NCBI GenBank assembly: GCA_001606155.1
Contig: LODT01000029.1
Coordinates: 372,001 to 436,000, forward strand
Length of the DNA: 64,000 nt
Source of the DNA: Tieghemostelium lacteum
Lineage: Eukaryota; Evosea; Eumycetozoa; Dictyosteliales; Raperosteliaceae
Reading direction: 5' to 3'
This document shows positions 33,975 to 45,876 of the stretch, piece by piece (the stretch's first letter is position 1; every line of letters begins with the position of its first letter). The notes under the pieces are model-generated. The model worked only from the letters and a program-made list of their open reading frames with translations, made no database searches and was not told the origin of the DNA. Both the position numbers and the translations under genes were made by a program.

Positions 33975-36900
33975 TTAGAAATCGTCACGGAATCTATTGG
34001 GGTTCTTTTTAGAAAAAATATTCTTATATATACCTTTTTTATAAATTACAAAGTAACCAACAAGTGCAAGTGCAACAGCTGCTGAGACACCAACAACAAT
34101 ACCTGCAATCATACCAGCTTTTGATGATGATTTACTATCATCTTCAGTGTTGTTTAAATCTGAAGAATTAATAGTATCACTAATTTCACAAGTGTCACCT
34201 GAATAACCAGAGTTACATTGACATTTACCATAGATTCTATCACAAGTTCCTTTATCGCCACATTGAATATCATTCATACCTTTTGGACATTTTTGTAATA
34301 GTTGGAGTAATGATTTAAATCCTTGTAATCCATCGGATGAAACAGCAACTTTTAATAATGATCCACTGTCTGGGACAACTGAGGGTGTTGTGAAATTACA
34401 TTGGAATGATGATTCGGAAACTGTGTCTAATATTACACATTCTTGACCGTAAATTGTTGCTGAGAATGCAACATTGACAAAATTACTTCCGCTAATGGTG
34501 AATGTATAGTTGGTTGATAATTCTACTTGACTTGGTGTGATTGAGTCAATAACTGGTACATGATAAGATGTATTAAATGTATAACCAAGGGTATCACTAT
34601 ACATTTTCAATTGGAATGATCCAGAACCAGATAGTATTTCACAAGTTATTAAAGTACCTTCCTCTTGAACTTCACAATCTGGTTCATATTCAGTACCTTG
34701 GTTTGGATGGACTGAAACTGATCCAAAGAAGTGTTTACCAGTGATTGTAACATCTTCACCATTTACAGATGGATTTGGAGTAATTGATATGATTTCTGGT
34801 TTAATTTCAACAGTAGATGATAATACTGAATTGAGACCTATTAATACTTCTATTTGACTTGAATGTGCAGAATCAGGAATCGATGAAATAATGTCATAGT
34901 AGGTAGTTGTATTGTTATATAGAATAGAATTAATAGTTCCATTTATAGGTGTATCGAAATTGGTATTGAATGTTACTGCATAATTGGAGGTTACAGTATC
35001 AATGTTTAACATTCTTACTTGAACCTGGTCATCTTGAAGAACTTCAACGGAGTTGATAGATGGGTTTACATAGGTATAATTACATATATTTATAGATTCA
35101 CCATATGTACCTATGGCATAGAAACTCAAGTTATCTTCATAAGCAAAACCAGTGGTTTTGAAATGGTACAGCCCATCTTGTTGTTTAGTTGAATTTGTCT
35201 GGAATCCTCTGGTACTTTGAACAATAGTAACTGTATCCTCGGCATAGAAAATTTCAAAAGCAACATCAGTTGGGACCACTTTAATAACTGATGGTGTAAG
35301 TGAGTTAATGTATGGTTTCAAAGTTGCTTGTTGATCACCAGATGGACAAAGTGAGCATTCAATTTTTATAGAAATTGGCCCCTTAAAGTTTGTTGGTGTG
35401 AGAATGGTCAATTCATCACTACTAACATAACTGTAATTTACCTCAGTTCCATTGATAGTGATATTGTAGCCATTTGGTGGTAAGTTGATACCATTTACAG
35501 TTAATTCTCCATTTTCGTTCTGTTCAACTAATGTTATTTGTGGGAGTTCGAAACCAAAGTAGGTATGGACACTTGCAGCTGTACCAGATTGTACAATGAC
35601 TACAAGATAGTATTCATTTTCCAGAGTGAAGTTGAGAGTTGGTGGATAGTCAATTACCAATCTAGTTGGATTGGATTTTGTGGGATCTATTTCACATGAA
35701 AGTTGGTTCATTTCAACACCAAGAATGTTTAAGAAATTAGTACCAATAATAGTTATTTGGTCACCTGAGTAAACACCAACTTCTATGACTTGACTGATAG
35801 TAGGCACACTGATACCACATGTTGTACCATAGAATTTATCAGTACAACTACATTGATGGTCACCATTATTATTAGTTATACAAAGACCATTGTTGTTACA
35901 GTTATCTGTACAAAGGTTATTGTACCATACCATACTCAATAGATTATTATTTATATAACCAATTGCAGATATACCATTATATTGGAGAATAATACCATTT
36001 AACAAATTAGATGGGGCATCAATAGAGAACTGTGGTGTAAATGCAACTATATCAGTATCTACATAATCACTATCTGATGGTCTAATTAGAATGTTTAAGA
36101 CATTGTAGGATGTACCAGAATAACCTATAATTTCAAGTTGACTTTGTGCTATATCAAATGCCATGGTTACAGTTGGTAGATTTGGCATTGGGATATATTT
36201 GGATAATGTAAGTGTACCACCTGAAATTACATACACATTCCAAGTAAATGAAGATGTTGGATCTGTGGATGATGGACCAAATAAATGCAATTGAGAATTA
36301 TAAATAAAATAATTACTTATTGTATAAAAATTAAAAGTAGTTTGTAAATTAGTAAGTTGGAATGGAATTGAAAAGAATGATGTTAATACACCATTGGGTT
36401 GTAAATAGAAACCTATGCCAGATGCATCGTCAAATAAACTAAATATAAAAAAATATATTAATATATTACTTAAATATAGAATATTATGTATTGTCACTAC
36501 TCACATATCAAGAGGCATTGATAGTGAAGATAGAGAATTTCCTGTTGAAATACTTTCAGAGACTGCTTGTGGTACTCCATCTACAAATTGGAATTTACCA
36601 ATTCTAAGATCATTATTTTCACCACCTACTAAAACAAAACCATTTTGATTAGCTTCATCTATGACCATTGATGGATAAGCAACCTCATAATCAGAGTACA
36701 CGATTGCATTATTAACTGTAGTATCATCAAAACTTTTTTGAATGATTTTTTGTGAAGTTAAAATGTAGATATAAGGTGCCTTTAAATACATTGATTGAGG
36801 TTGAGAATCACTACTGGAACATGGGTTACATATAATTTGTTGTGATACAGGTACCAATGGTGTTAATCCATTATTTAAATAAATATCTGAAATCAAATAA

Positions 36901-37079
36901 TTTTCAATTCTGTATTGAAGACCTGTACGTGTGAGAAGGTACATATAGGTTTCATCAGATAAGACTTTTATATTGTTATTGCTGGCAAATAGTTTTTCAA
37001 CTGGAGGTGGAACTTCAGATTGAATTCCACATATTGATAGTAATAATAAAATAATTGTAAATATTAATGTTGAAGACAT
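33975..37079 (-). CDS. IPT/TIG and EGF-like repeat cell-surface protein (type I membrane)
   Basis: Two exons, 37079..36505 and 36438..33975, with a 66-base GTGAGT...TAG intron; 1012 residues. A signal peptide (LIFTIILLLLSICGIQS) leads a beta-rich N-terminal domain. An EGF-like module follows near residue 365 (CNNNGLCITNNN...CSCTDKFYGTTC), then several IPT/TIG-type immunoglobulin-like units (ISQVIEVGVYSGDQITIIGTNF, SITPNPSVNGEDVTITGKHF, DSITPSQVELSTNYTFTISG). A second EGF-like module lies near 910-940 (CGDKGTCDRIYGKCQC), with one membrane helix near 970 (IAGIVVGVSAAVALALVGYFVIY) and a short basic tail. Dictyostelids use this architecture in ComC/Tgr-type signalling or recognition proteins. A decayed copy lies immediately upstream. 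Confidence 0.92.
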
Positions 37080-37260
37080 TTATAAGAATGAAATCGATTC
37101 CTTTGGAAGATAAAAAAAATTTGTTTGGCGATAATCAATGCTCAAGATATTTTTAGAATTTAGGTGAAAATTGATTTTTATCTCGATTATTTTGATGATT
37201 GATGAAACCCAAACTTTTTTAAAAATTAAAAAAATCTAAAAGATTCACTATAATTAAAAG

Positions 37261-37965
37261 TTATCGGACTCGTTAACTTCTATTTCATCTACAAATTCAC
37301 AAGTGTCACCTGAATAACCAGAGTTACATTGACATTTACCAGTTGTTCTGTCACAAGTTCCTTGATCACTACATTGTCATTCATACCTTTTCACAATCTT
37401 GTAGTAATTGAATTAAAGATTTGAATCCTTGTAATCCATCGGATGAAACAGCAACTTTTAATAATGATCCACTGTCTGGGACAACTGAAGGTGTTGTGAA
37501 ATTAAATGGAATGATTCGGAAATTGTATCAACTACTACACATTCTTGACCGTAAATAGTTGCATTGAAGAATGGTCCTTGGCATACAGTCAATGTACTCT
37601 CACCAAATTATACATTAAAAGTAACCTCAGTTGGATCATGTAAAATAGATCCTGGTGAAACTAGGTATATATAAGCTTTCAAAGTGAATATTTTTTCAGA
37701 AATGAAACCAACTCAAAATAGATGAATTGAAATTACAGTCAAGGTGAACAAATTAAATGTTTTCCAACTGGGTGTGGCAGAGTTGCAATACCATTATTAT
37801 TGTAAATTTCAGTATAATTGTAACTGTATATTCTTCTTTGTACGTTATTTATAAATAGAACAAATATATAATTTTCATCTGACTGAATTTTTATGGATTC
37901 AAAAGGTAAAGGTTTTTCACGGTAATACAGAGAGTACATGTACAACTAAATAATAAATATAAATA
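37261..37965 (-). pseudogene. Decayed copy of the adjacent IPT/TIG-EGF gene
   Basis: Plus-strand text at 37294-37545 is almost identical to 34187-34450 of the intact gene: the EGF2 region and the last TIG unit, including the caagtgtcacctgaataacc segment. It carries several deletions and frame losses. The 37741..37945 segment reads like the intact gene's N-terminal domain (YIFVLFINNVQRRIYSYNY, then GKHLIC before the next Cys). The middle is missing, so this is an internally deleted tandem duplicate reduced to its two ends. Confidence 0.8.
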
Positions 37966-38079
37966 ATTTCATTTTTTGTAGAATGGGAAATAAATGCTGA
38001 ATTCTATTATTTATTTTTAGAATTTTATTTATTGCCATCTTTTGAAATTTTAAAGTACCTTGCAAATCTATTTGAAAAT

Positions 38080-38831
38080 TTAATGAAAAAATGAAAAAAG
38101 CACAAAAATAATACAAAGGAGACTGAATGGGTTAAAATGACTGGTCCACTTCTCTGGATAAGTTTTACCAGTATAATTGACAAGAACATAAGATGGCCAT
38201 CCTAAAAGTACTACTTTAACAATATCCAACATGGTTACAATTGGTGATTCTTCAAATATACTATGTGGACCATCACCTTCTGGATCTTCATTTTTTGATG
38301 GTAATCCATATTGTTTTCTAGTCCATGGAATATAAGCAACCTCGTTCTCCAAAGATCCTGTATTTTGATGATGGTGTGCATGAGTAATTCTCCATGAATG
38401 GTATGGTACCAACAAAAATGAATGCATAATCAATCCCATTATATTATTAAGATTCTTATTTAAAATTAATATATATTGTAGATTTTTGTTTGAATATTCA
38501 AATTTATACAAACTTTATTTGAACTGAAACCACCGTGACCACATTCATGGGCGAGAACCCAAACTCCAGTAGAAACAATACCTTGACAAATCCAATATGC
38601 AACCCACAATACCATTCTTACTGGTAACCATTGAAATGTATTTATAAAAGTTGCCAAATAAAATAAAATTGAAATTAAAGTAAAATCATGAGCCACAAAG
38701 TACATGGAACGTAATGTATCAGGTTGAAAACAGTGTTTTGGAATTGCATCTCTTATTTCTTTCATTGTAAAATTTGAAATTTCAAAATTTCTTTCTGTAG
38801 CTTCATTTTGATTTATATTAGTATTTAACAT
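38080..38831 (-). pseudogene. Truncated membrane fatty-acid desaturase (delta-12/omega-6 type)
   Basis: Two exons, 38831..38514 and 38454..38080, with a 59-base GTTTGT...AAG intron; about 230 residues against roughly 400 for the family. Present: FTMKEIRDAIPKHCF, the first His box AHECGHGGFS and the second, THAHHHQNTGS, then the typical DNEV-like ENEVAYIPWTRKQYG. The third His box (HxxHH) and the C-terminal half are absent; the frame ends in an unrelated hydrophobic run (LLCIIFVLFSFFH) next to the decayed TIG copy. These enzymes bind di-iron through all three boxes, so this copy should be inactive. The donor GTTTGT is atypical. Either a truncated gene or one cut by a rearrangement. Confidence 0.8.
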
Positions 38832-39079
38832 GATGAGATATTAAAAAAAATTATTATATAATTTGAAAAATTTCATATTAATTAACTATTTTAAATGATT
38901 GGTTGGTGGAGACAAATTAATTAAGTTTTTTTTGGGCTTCTAAAAGATGATAAAAATAGCATGTGTAAAAATAAAAAATCCAATAGATGAATAGATTGAA
39001 TTCTAAAATAGAAAAAACACAATCATTTTACCATGATTTTGTACAAAATATTTATTTATTTACATGGTCTAAATATTGA

Positions 39080-41795
39080 TTAATGGGAAGTTTTTAATTT
39101 TTTAGTTGGGCTTGGTTGTTGAACAGTTACATTGAAATCTAGGTGGTCACCTTTTTGTAATACATGAACATTTGAATTATCTTGTAATTCACCAGATAGA
39201 ATGAGTTTAGAGAGTTCAGTAACAATGTGTTTCTCCAAGTATCTCTTAAGTGGACGAGCACCAAATACTGGATCATAAGATTTGGTAATGATGAAATCCA
39301 GAGCATTATTATCTACAGTCATTGTAATATTTTGTGATTTAAGTCTCTTTTCAACAGATTTCAATTGGAGATGGATAATCTTGTGAAGATTGTCTTTAGT
39401 CAATGGTGCAAAGACAATAAGATCATCAAGACGATTGAGGAACTCTGGACGGAAATGTTTACGACACTCATTAATTACTTGATCTTTAACACCTTGAGAG
39501 AGAGAAGTGAATAGAGATTCTGAGTTACTTTGTTCCTGTAGAATATACTGTGATCCGAGATTTGATGTCATGATAATAACAGTATTGGAGAAATCTACAG
39601 TACGTCCTTGACCATCAGTCAAACGACCATCATCAAGAACCTGCAAGAGAACATTCCAAACTTGAGGATGGGCCTTTTCAACCTCATCAAAGAGTACTAC
39701 CGAATATGGACGTCTTCTAACGGCCTCAGTTAATTGGCCACCTTGATCATATCCAACATAACCTGGAGGAGCACCAATAAGTCTTGATACCGAATGTTGT
39801 TCCATGTACTCTGACATATCAATTCTAACCATATGCTTTTCATCATCAAATAATTCAAATGCCAAAGCCTTTGCCAATTCAGTCTTACCAACACCAGTTG
39901 GACCTAAAAAGAGGAAGGATCCCAATGGTTGATTTTCTCTAGCTAATCCAGATTTGGAACGTAATACAGCATCTGCAACTGAATCTACAGCTTCATCTTG
40001 TCCTACAACTCTCTTATGTAAAGCATCACCAAGTTTGAGAATACGTTGTTTCTCAGTTTGAGAGAGTTTGGTAACTGGGATACCAGTCCAACGTGAGACA
40101 ACATCAGCAATGGAATCTGGTGTAACAACTTCACTTACAAGGTCATCCTTCTTGGACTCTTTTCTCTCCTTTTTACATTCTTCAATTTGTTTTTCAATAT
40201 CTGGAATGACATAGTAACGTAAATCTGCAACCAATTGCAAATCATAACGTCTCTCAGCATCTGAGAGTTTGACTTTAACATCTTCAAGTTTCTTTCTGAG
40301 ATCACGAAGTTTATCTACACGTTGTCTTTCGTTTTGGTACTTGGCTTGAAGTGGTTGGAGTTCATCTTGAATCTTATTGAGCTCTTCACGAACATTTACC
40401 AATCTCTGTTTGGAGATATCATCTTCTTCCTTCTCCAATGCGGTGGCTTCAACTTCAAGTTGCAATCTTCTACGCTCTAGAAAATCAATAGACTCAGGTT
40501 GAGAATTTAATTGAACCCTAGTATTTGCACATGCTTCATCCACCAAATCTATAGCTTTATCTGGTAAGAAACGATTGGTGATATAACGATGTGAAAGTTG
40601 AGCTGCAACAACCAATGCAGTATCAGTTATTCTCACACCATGATGTGTCTCATAACGCTCTTTGAGACCTCTCAATATGGATATGGTATCCTCTACAGAA
40701 GGTTCATTTACAAATACCTGTTGGAAACGTCTTTCAAATGCTGGATCCTTTTCAACATATTTTCTATACTCATCCAAAGTTGTAGCACCAATACAACGAA
40801 GTTCACCTCTAGCCAACATGGGTTTGAGCAGATTAGCAGCATCCATTGCACCATCAGTCTTACCAGCACCCAAAACCAAATGAATTTCATCAATAAACAG
40901 AATAATACCACCATTACTATCTTTCACCTCTTTAAGAACTGCCTTTAATCTCTCTTCAAAATCACCACGATATTTGGCACCCGCAATCAAAGCACCCATA
41001 TCCAATGCAATAACACGAGCATTCAAATTATCTGGTATATCACCACGAACAATTCTCTGTGCCAAACCCTCTACAACTGCAGTCTTACCTACACCAGGTT
41101 CACCAATCAAAACCGGATTGTTTTTTGTTCTTCTTGACAGTACTCTTATAACACGACGAATCTCATCATCTCTTCCAATGACCGGATCCAATTTACCTTC
41201 TGCAGCCTGAGTAACTAAATCGTAACCATACTTTGACAATGCTTCATAAGTTGACTCAGCAGTCTTACTTGTAATCTTCTTATTACCTCTCAATTCCTTA
41301 ACCGAAGAGATAACCTGTTCCTTATTAGCACCACTATCTCCCAGTACCGACAAGACACCGGAATCGTCTAATAAACCCAATACCAAATGATCCAATGCCA
41401 AATGTGAATCACCATTATTCTTTTGATATCTAGCTGCACTTCTTAAAACTTGTAAAAATTGACTATTTGGTGATATGTCTCTGTATTTTTTACAAAAAAT
41501 TAGTAAGTTGAAATTTTATTGAACATGAATTTGTTTATAATAATAGTACTTACGTTGGTGCAGGATTCTGTACTGGTATTTTTGTTAGTAATCTTTTAAA
41601 ACCTAACTCAATTTTTCCTAAATCACCACCTGCTTTTTCATATATCGATTTGGCAAGTGAATCTTCATCATTGAATATACACCATGCTAAATGTGCTGGT
41701 GTTAATTGTGTATTTGATTTCTCTCTTGCAAATTCTTGTGTCTTTATTAAGACTGAATTTGTTTTATCTGTAAATTCTTCTGGATTCAATGACAT
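39080..41795 (-). CDS. hsp104: Hsp104/ClpB (Hsp100) disaggregase
   Basis: Two exons, 41795..41554 and 41480..39080, with a 73-base GTAAGT...CAG intron; 880 residues. Clp N-domain, then NBD1 with [16 protein letters not shown] near residue 207. A coiled-coil middle domain ([18 protein letters not shown]) follows, then NBD2 with [14 protein letters not shown] near 607, [13 protein letters not shown] (pore loop) and [15 protein letters not shown]. It ends in an acidic/Lys tail without an organelle-targeting signal, so it is probably cytosolic or nuclear. A hexameric ATPase that threads aggregated proteins together with Hsp70. It lies divergent to the lipase gene; I could not confirm canonical heat-shock elements upstream. 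Confidence 0.97.
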
Positions 41796-42374
41796 GTTTG
41801 TAAATTATTATAATGGTTGTATATTTAATAGAATGTATATGTATATTATATATATTTGTGTATTTAATGTTTAAACAAAATTTTGATTAATGATTTCCTA
41901 TGAAAAATTTCTTTGCTTATATATACATTCACCCAAACGAAATTTTAATTAAAATTAAAAGATATTTTTTTTATCTCTTTTGGAAATTTAAATGAAAATT
42001 AAAAAAAAAATTTTTTAATGTTCATTCAGATCTACATTAAATTTTGAAAAATTATCACTTCCAAAATAGGGCAAACTTAGTTGAAGATGTAGATTGAGTA
42101 ATCTCTTCCTAAATTATCCTCATATTACAATATAGCTTAAAAAATATATTCATTTGAAATATCATTATTTAATATATTAAATATTGACTTGAAATGAATT
42201 TCTAATAAATGGACTATATTATTAAAATGAAAAGATTATTTTAATTATTTTGAGATTATTTTAAATTTATTGATAGAGATATTTAAAATTTTGTAAAATT
42301 AAAATCCTCATTGAAATTCAAATTTTTATTTTTATTTTTCAAATTTCCTATGTGGGTGAACACACTAAATAAAT
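41796..42374. other. Divergent intergenic spacer (Hsp104 / lipase)
   Basis: AT-rich spacer with short GAA/TTC motifs (for example near 41900-41912) but no properly spaced TTCnnGAA array that I would call a heat-shock element. No gene seen. Confidence 0.5.
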
Positions 42375-44651
42375 ATGTTAATAGGATTTAGAGTATGGTT
42401 AGCAAATCAAATAAGTTCCTCATTAGATAATACATTGATATCATTAAATGAAACATTAAAGACATTTATTGAAGAAGTTTGGCAATTGGGTAGTCAATTA
42501 GCGAATATATTGACACTTGCAATTTTAGGACTCTTCTATAAACCAGGATATCAAAACTATTGGGAACAAAAAAACAGAATAAAGAAAGGTGATCCTAAAC
42601 AAAAGTCACCAAAGTTCAAGTCGACTTCACCAAAGTTATCTCCTTCGTTGTACAGTTCTAGTGGAGGAGGTGGAAAGTCAAAATTGTACAGGTCGCCAAA
42701 GAAACCATCTTCTTTTGCGCATTTATTGAACGAATATGAATACGAGAATAGTAGTACGACAGAGGATGATATTCAGTCTAGTAGTGGTAGTGGTTCGGGT
42801 AGTGTAAATAGTCAATTGTCACCTACAACAACTACAACTACATCACCAATATCCATACCCAGAACCAATAGTCTAACGAATATAAGTGGATCGTTAAAAA
42901 AGAGAAAGTCTTTGATAAAACCAAATTCATTGGCTTCACCACAGTATAGGTTGTTGAGAAAGAGTAATCACCATATAAAGAAAGATATGGTACATTTTCA
43001 CGAGCAGATAACAACAGGTCTTTTAGAAGATATCAGAACGAATTTACTACTCTTCTTTGATGCTGCATTTGGTTGGTTGAGATCTAGTTTGACATCACTG
43101 TTCACCAGTATAGGCAGCGTAAGATTGGATTATCTTATACTACTTATTATATCCCTTCCTATATATCTACCATATTACACTGTAAAGGCATTTCTATGGC
43201 CTTTTATAATGGTGAAACGAATGTTCTCATTTTGGAAACAGATTGAAAAGATTAAGCAGATACCCAACAAGATTATATCCGATCAGGAATTGGATATCAG
43301 ATCAGTAAAAGAGATTATAGAGCAAGCAGGGTACCCTTACGAATCCTATCAGGTAACAACAGAGGATGGGTATATACTACTACTTGAACGTATACCAAAC
43401 AAAGCATCAAAGAATGTCCTGTACCTCCAACATGGTATATTTGATAACAGTTTTGCGTGGGTTGCAACAGGACCCTCTCAGTCCATAGCATTCGCAGCTC
43501 ACGACCAAGGATATGATGTATTCCTAACTAATCTAAGAGGAAACGGACAGAGATTACACAAGAAGGCCAATATCTCCTCAAAGGACTATTGGAACTTCTC
43601 AATGAATGAACATGCATTTTTAGACACCCCAGCATTCATTCAAAAGATTCGTTCGTTAAAATCCACAGAATTGCCATTCTATGATATTGATCAATTGAAT
43701 ATCATAGCCATTGCCCATTCGATGGGTGCTGGCATATTGTTAATGTACATTGTAAAATGTGGACTTTTAGGAGTATCACATCATCTAAAGAAAGCAATTT
43801 TAATGTCGCCTGCAGGATATCATAAAGCAGCACCAAAGATATGTGACCTCTTTGCACCTTTGCTTAATATATGGTTGTTTTTGTTCCCAATGTATGTCTT
43901 TAAGTTCCCTTCAGAGACCTTAAGAATAGTCATTGCAAAGATCTACCACGATGTAATTAGTAATGCTCCAACTAAAGAGTTATTAACCTATCTAGCTAGT
44001 CGATATCTATTAGGTGGAGATATAGTAGATCATCCACTAACAAAAATACATAATCTCACCTATAACACATTTAATGGCACCAGTGTCAAACTCTACAAAC
44101 ATTTTTGGCAACTTAGAAAATCATGTAAATTTCAGACATTTGATTATGGTTCTGCTAAAAAGAATATGGATGCCTATGGTACTAAAGACCCTATAGATAT
44201 TCTAGACAATTACCAGGTAATTGATATACCAATTCACTTTATCATGGGTTTGAAAGATAACCTCATTCATCCATCTAATATTCTCAAACACTATAATACA
44301 CTGAAAAAGCATCATCCCAATCTCGCATTTTTAAAAGCCTCTAAAAATGGTCATATTGAATTCACTCTTGGTCTTGATGACCAAATTCGATCCTATGTTT
44401 TAAATATCCTAAATTCATCTTCCAATTCAACTTTAACTGAACCTGAATCTGGTAATAGTAGTAACAGTAGTAGCAGTAACAATAATTTTAGTAACCTACC
44501 AACCAATTCACAACCTTCTTCTTTGTCATCATCAACTATAAAAACTAGTACAACTAGTTCACCTATTCAAACTACAACCACAACAACTATGATTACAACA
44601 ACCACTGTTACATCTCCTTCATTAGTACCAACTAAAAATAATATACTCTAA
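42375..44651 (+). CDS. Acid/gastric-type lipase with membrane-anchored N-terminus
   Basis: 758 residues, about twice the usual acid lipase. The N-terminal 300 residues contain a hydrophobic stretch near residues 45-58, a long Ser/Thr/Lys low-complexity region, and a strong membrane segment (LDYLILLIISLPIYLPYYTVKAFLWPFI). The catalytic part starts near 313 with the lipase lid/AB-hydrolase-associated region (VKEIIEQAGYPYESYQVTTEDGY). It has LQHGIFDNSFAW (oxyanion), AHSMGAG (nucleophile Ser near 449), MGLKDNLI (Asp region) and KNGHIEFTLG (His). Family members hydrolyse cholesteryl esters or triglycerides. The tail is Ser/Thr/Asn-rich. The anchor suggests a lipid-droplet or ER-bound steryl ester hydrolase, like yeast Yeh/Tgl1; that is inference. 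Confidence 0.9.
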   Translation: MLIGFRVWLANQISSSLDNTLISLNETLKTFIEEVWQLGSQLANILTLAILGLFYKPGYQNYWEQKNRIKKGDPKQKSPKFKSTSPKLSPSLYSSSGGGGKSKLYRSPKKPSSFAHLLNEYEYENSSTTEDDIQSSSGSGSGSVNSQLSPTTTTTTSPISIPRTNSLTNISGSLKKRKSLIKPNSLASPQYRLLRKSNHHIKKDMVHFHEQITTGLLEDIRTNLLLFFDAAFGWLRSSLTSLFTSIGSVRLDYLILLIISLPIYLPYYTVKAFLWPFIMVKRMFSFWKQIEKIKQIPNKIISDQELDIRSVKEIIEQAGYPYESYQVTTEDGYILLLERIPNKASKNVLYLQHGIFDNSFAWVATGPSQSIAFAAHDQGYDVFLTNLRGNGQRLHKKANISSKDYWNFSMNEHAFLDTPAFIQKIRSLKSTELPFYDIDQLNIIAIAHSMGAGILLMYIVKCGLLGVSHHLKKAILMSPAGYHKAAPKICDLFAPLLNIWLFLFPMYVFKFPSETLRIVIAKIYHDVISNAPTKELLTYLASRYLLGGDIVDHPLTKIHNLTYNTFNGTSVKLYKHFWQLRKSCKFQTFDYGSAKKNMDAYGTKDPIDILDNYQVIDIPIHFIMGLKDNLIHPSNILKHYNTLKKHHPNLAFLKASKNGHIEFTLGLDDQIRSYVLNILNSSSNSTLTEPESGNSSNSSSSNNNFSNLPTNSQPSSLSSSTIKTSTTSSPIQTTTTTTMITTTTVTSPSLVPTKNNIL

Positions 44652-44833
44652 ATAATAAAATCATTATTTTTTATCTCTTTATGAATATGTATTTTTAAAT
44701 TGACAGTCACGTTTATTTTGAAAAATTATTTTTTTTAAATTTTTTTTCTAATTTTTCGAATTGGCAAAAATTCAAAGTCTCAAATCCTTTTAGTTTTTTC
44801 TCTCCTTTTTTTTGTGTTAAGACTTATATAAAG

Positions 44834-45364
44834 ATGGTATGATTCTATAATTTATAACAGAGACTATGATATTTTGAGATTATCAATACTAATGCGATAA
44901 CAGCCTCCAAAGCCAGCCGGTGGAAAAAGCAAACAAATCCAAAGCGCTAAAGCAGCTGCTAAATCTCAATCAGCTAAAGGATCAAGAAAGGTAAGATTAT
45001 AACACAAATAACATAGACACAGACAGGATAATAACAGATATTTATTATAGAAATGGTCCAAAGGTAAATCAAGAGAAAAGTTAAACAACATGATTCTCTT
45101 CGACAAAGATACCTATGCCAAACTTTTGAAAGATATCCCAACTGCTAAAGTCATCACCACCGCCACCATTTCCGACAGAATGAAATGTAATGGTTCTTTA
45201 GCTCGTAGAGCCATCAAAGTAGGTTTTATACATTTTCTCTATTTAACAAAACATATTCTAATGAATTTTTACAATTACAATAGGAATTATTATCAAAAGG
45301 TTTAATCAGACAAGTTATCAGATCACACGGTAACGGTGTTTACACTTCAGCTGTCTCCAAGTAA
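44834..45364 (+). CDS. rps25: 40S ribosomal protein eS25
   Basis: Four exons: 44834..44836 (the ATG alone), 44904..44990, 45051..45218 and 45284..45364, with introns of 67, 60 and 65 bases, all phase 0; 112 residues. The text is eS25: [64 protein letters not shown]. The first intron follows the ATG directly (GTATGA...tactaat...ACAG), a layout common in dictyostelid ribosomal genes, so the start codon is not contiguous with the body. Codons are GC-ending (ATC, ACC, GCC, AAG), as expected for high expression. Confidence 0.95.
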
Positions 45365-45876
45365 ATAAATATGAGATAATACTTTTTATAATATAATTCA
45401 AAAGCAAAATAATAATGACAATATTATCATGAAATCATTTATTATACTATTCATTATTTGAATTTAGTGAATTTGTCGAATGTTTTGACAAATAAAATAC
45501 CTTGATTTATAGGAAAAATTATATTTAATTATAAATGACTACATCTCATTACATAAATTAACACTCAAAGAACTGAGAATAGAATTTACAAATTTTAAAT
45601 TAAATTTTTATTGATTTGGATTTATATATTTAAAACATATTGATGATTAATATTATTCCTGGGAAAAAGAGGCGCTCAACGAACGAGAAGAAGAAAAAGA
45701 ATTTATTTATTTTTTTTTTTTTTTTTAAATACTAATCAATCAAATTCATTGAACAAAACAAAAATATATTTTTTTTAAACAAATAGATATAGGCATTGTG
45801 TGCAATTGTTATAATTTAATAATTAAAAATAATTTAGTATTATAGGTAGAAGACAGAGGGTAGAAGTAGTGGAATT
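45365..45876. other. AT-rich intergenic spacer
   Basis: Spacer between eS25 and the cupredoxin gene, both plus strand. A short GC-richer patch (gcgctcaacgaacgag, near 45672) stands out but has no recognisable identity. Otherwise T and A runs. Confidence 0.4.

Noticed and set aside
41796-42374. Heat-shock elements upstream of Hsp104
   Set aside because: GAA and TTC blocks occur, but not at the alternating 5-base spacing of a true element.
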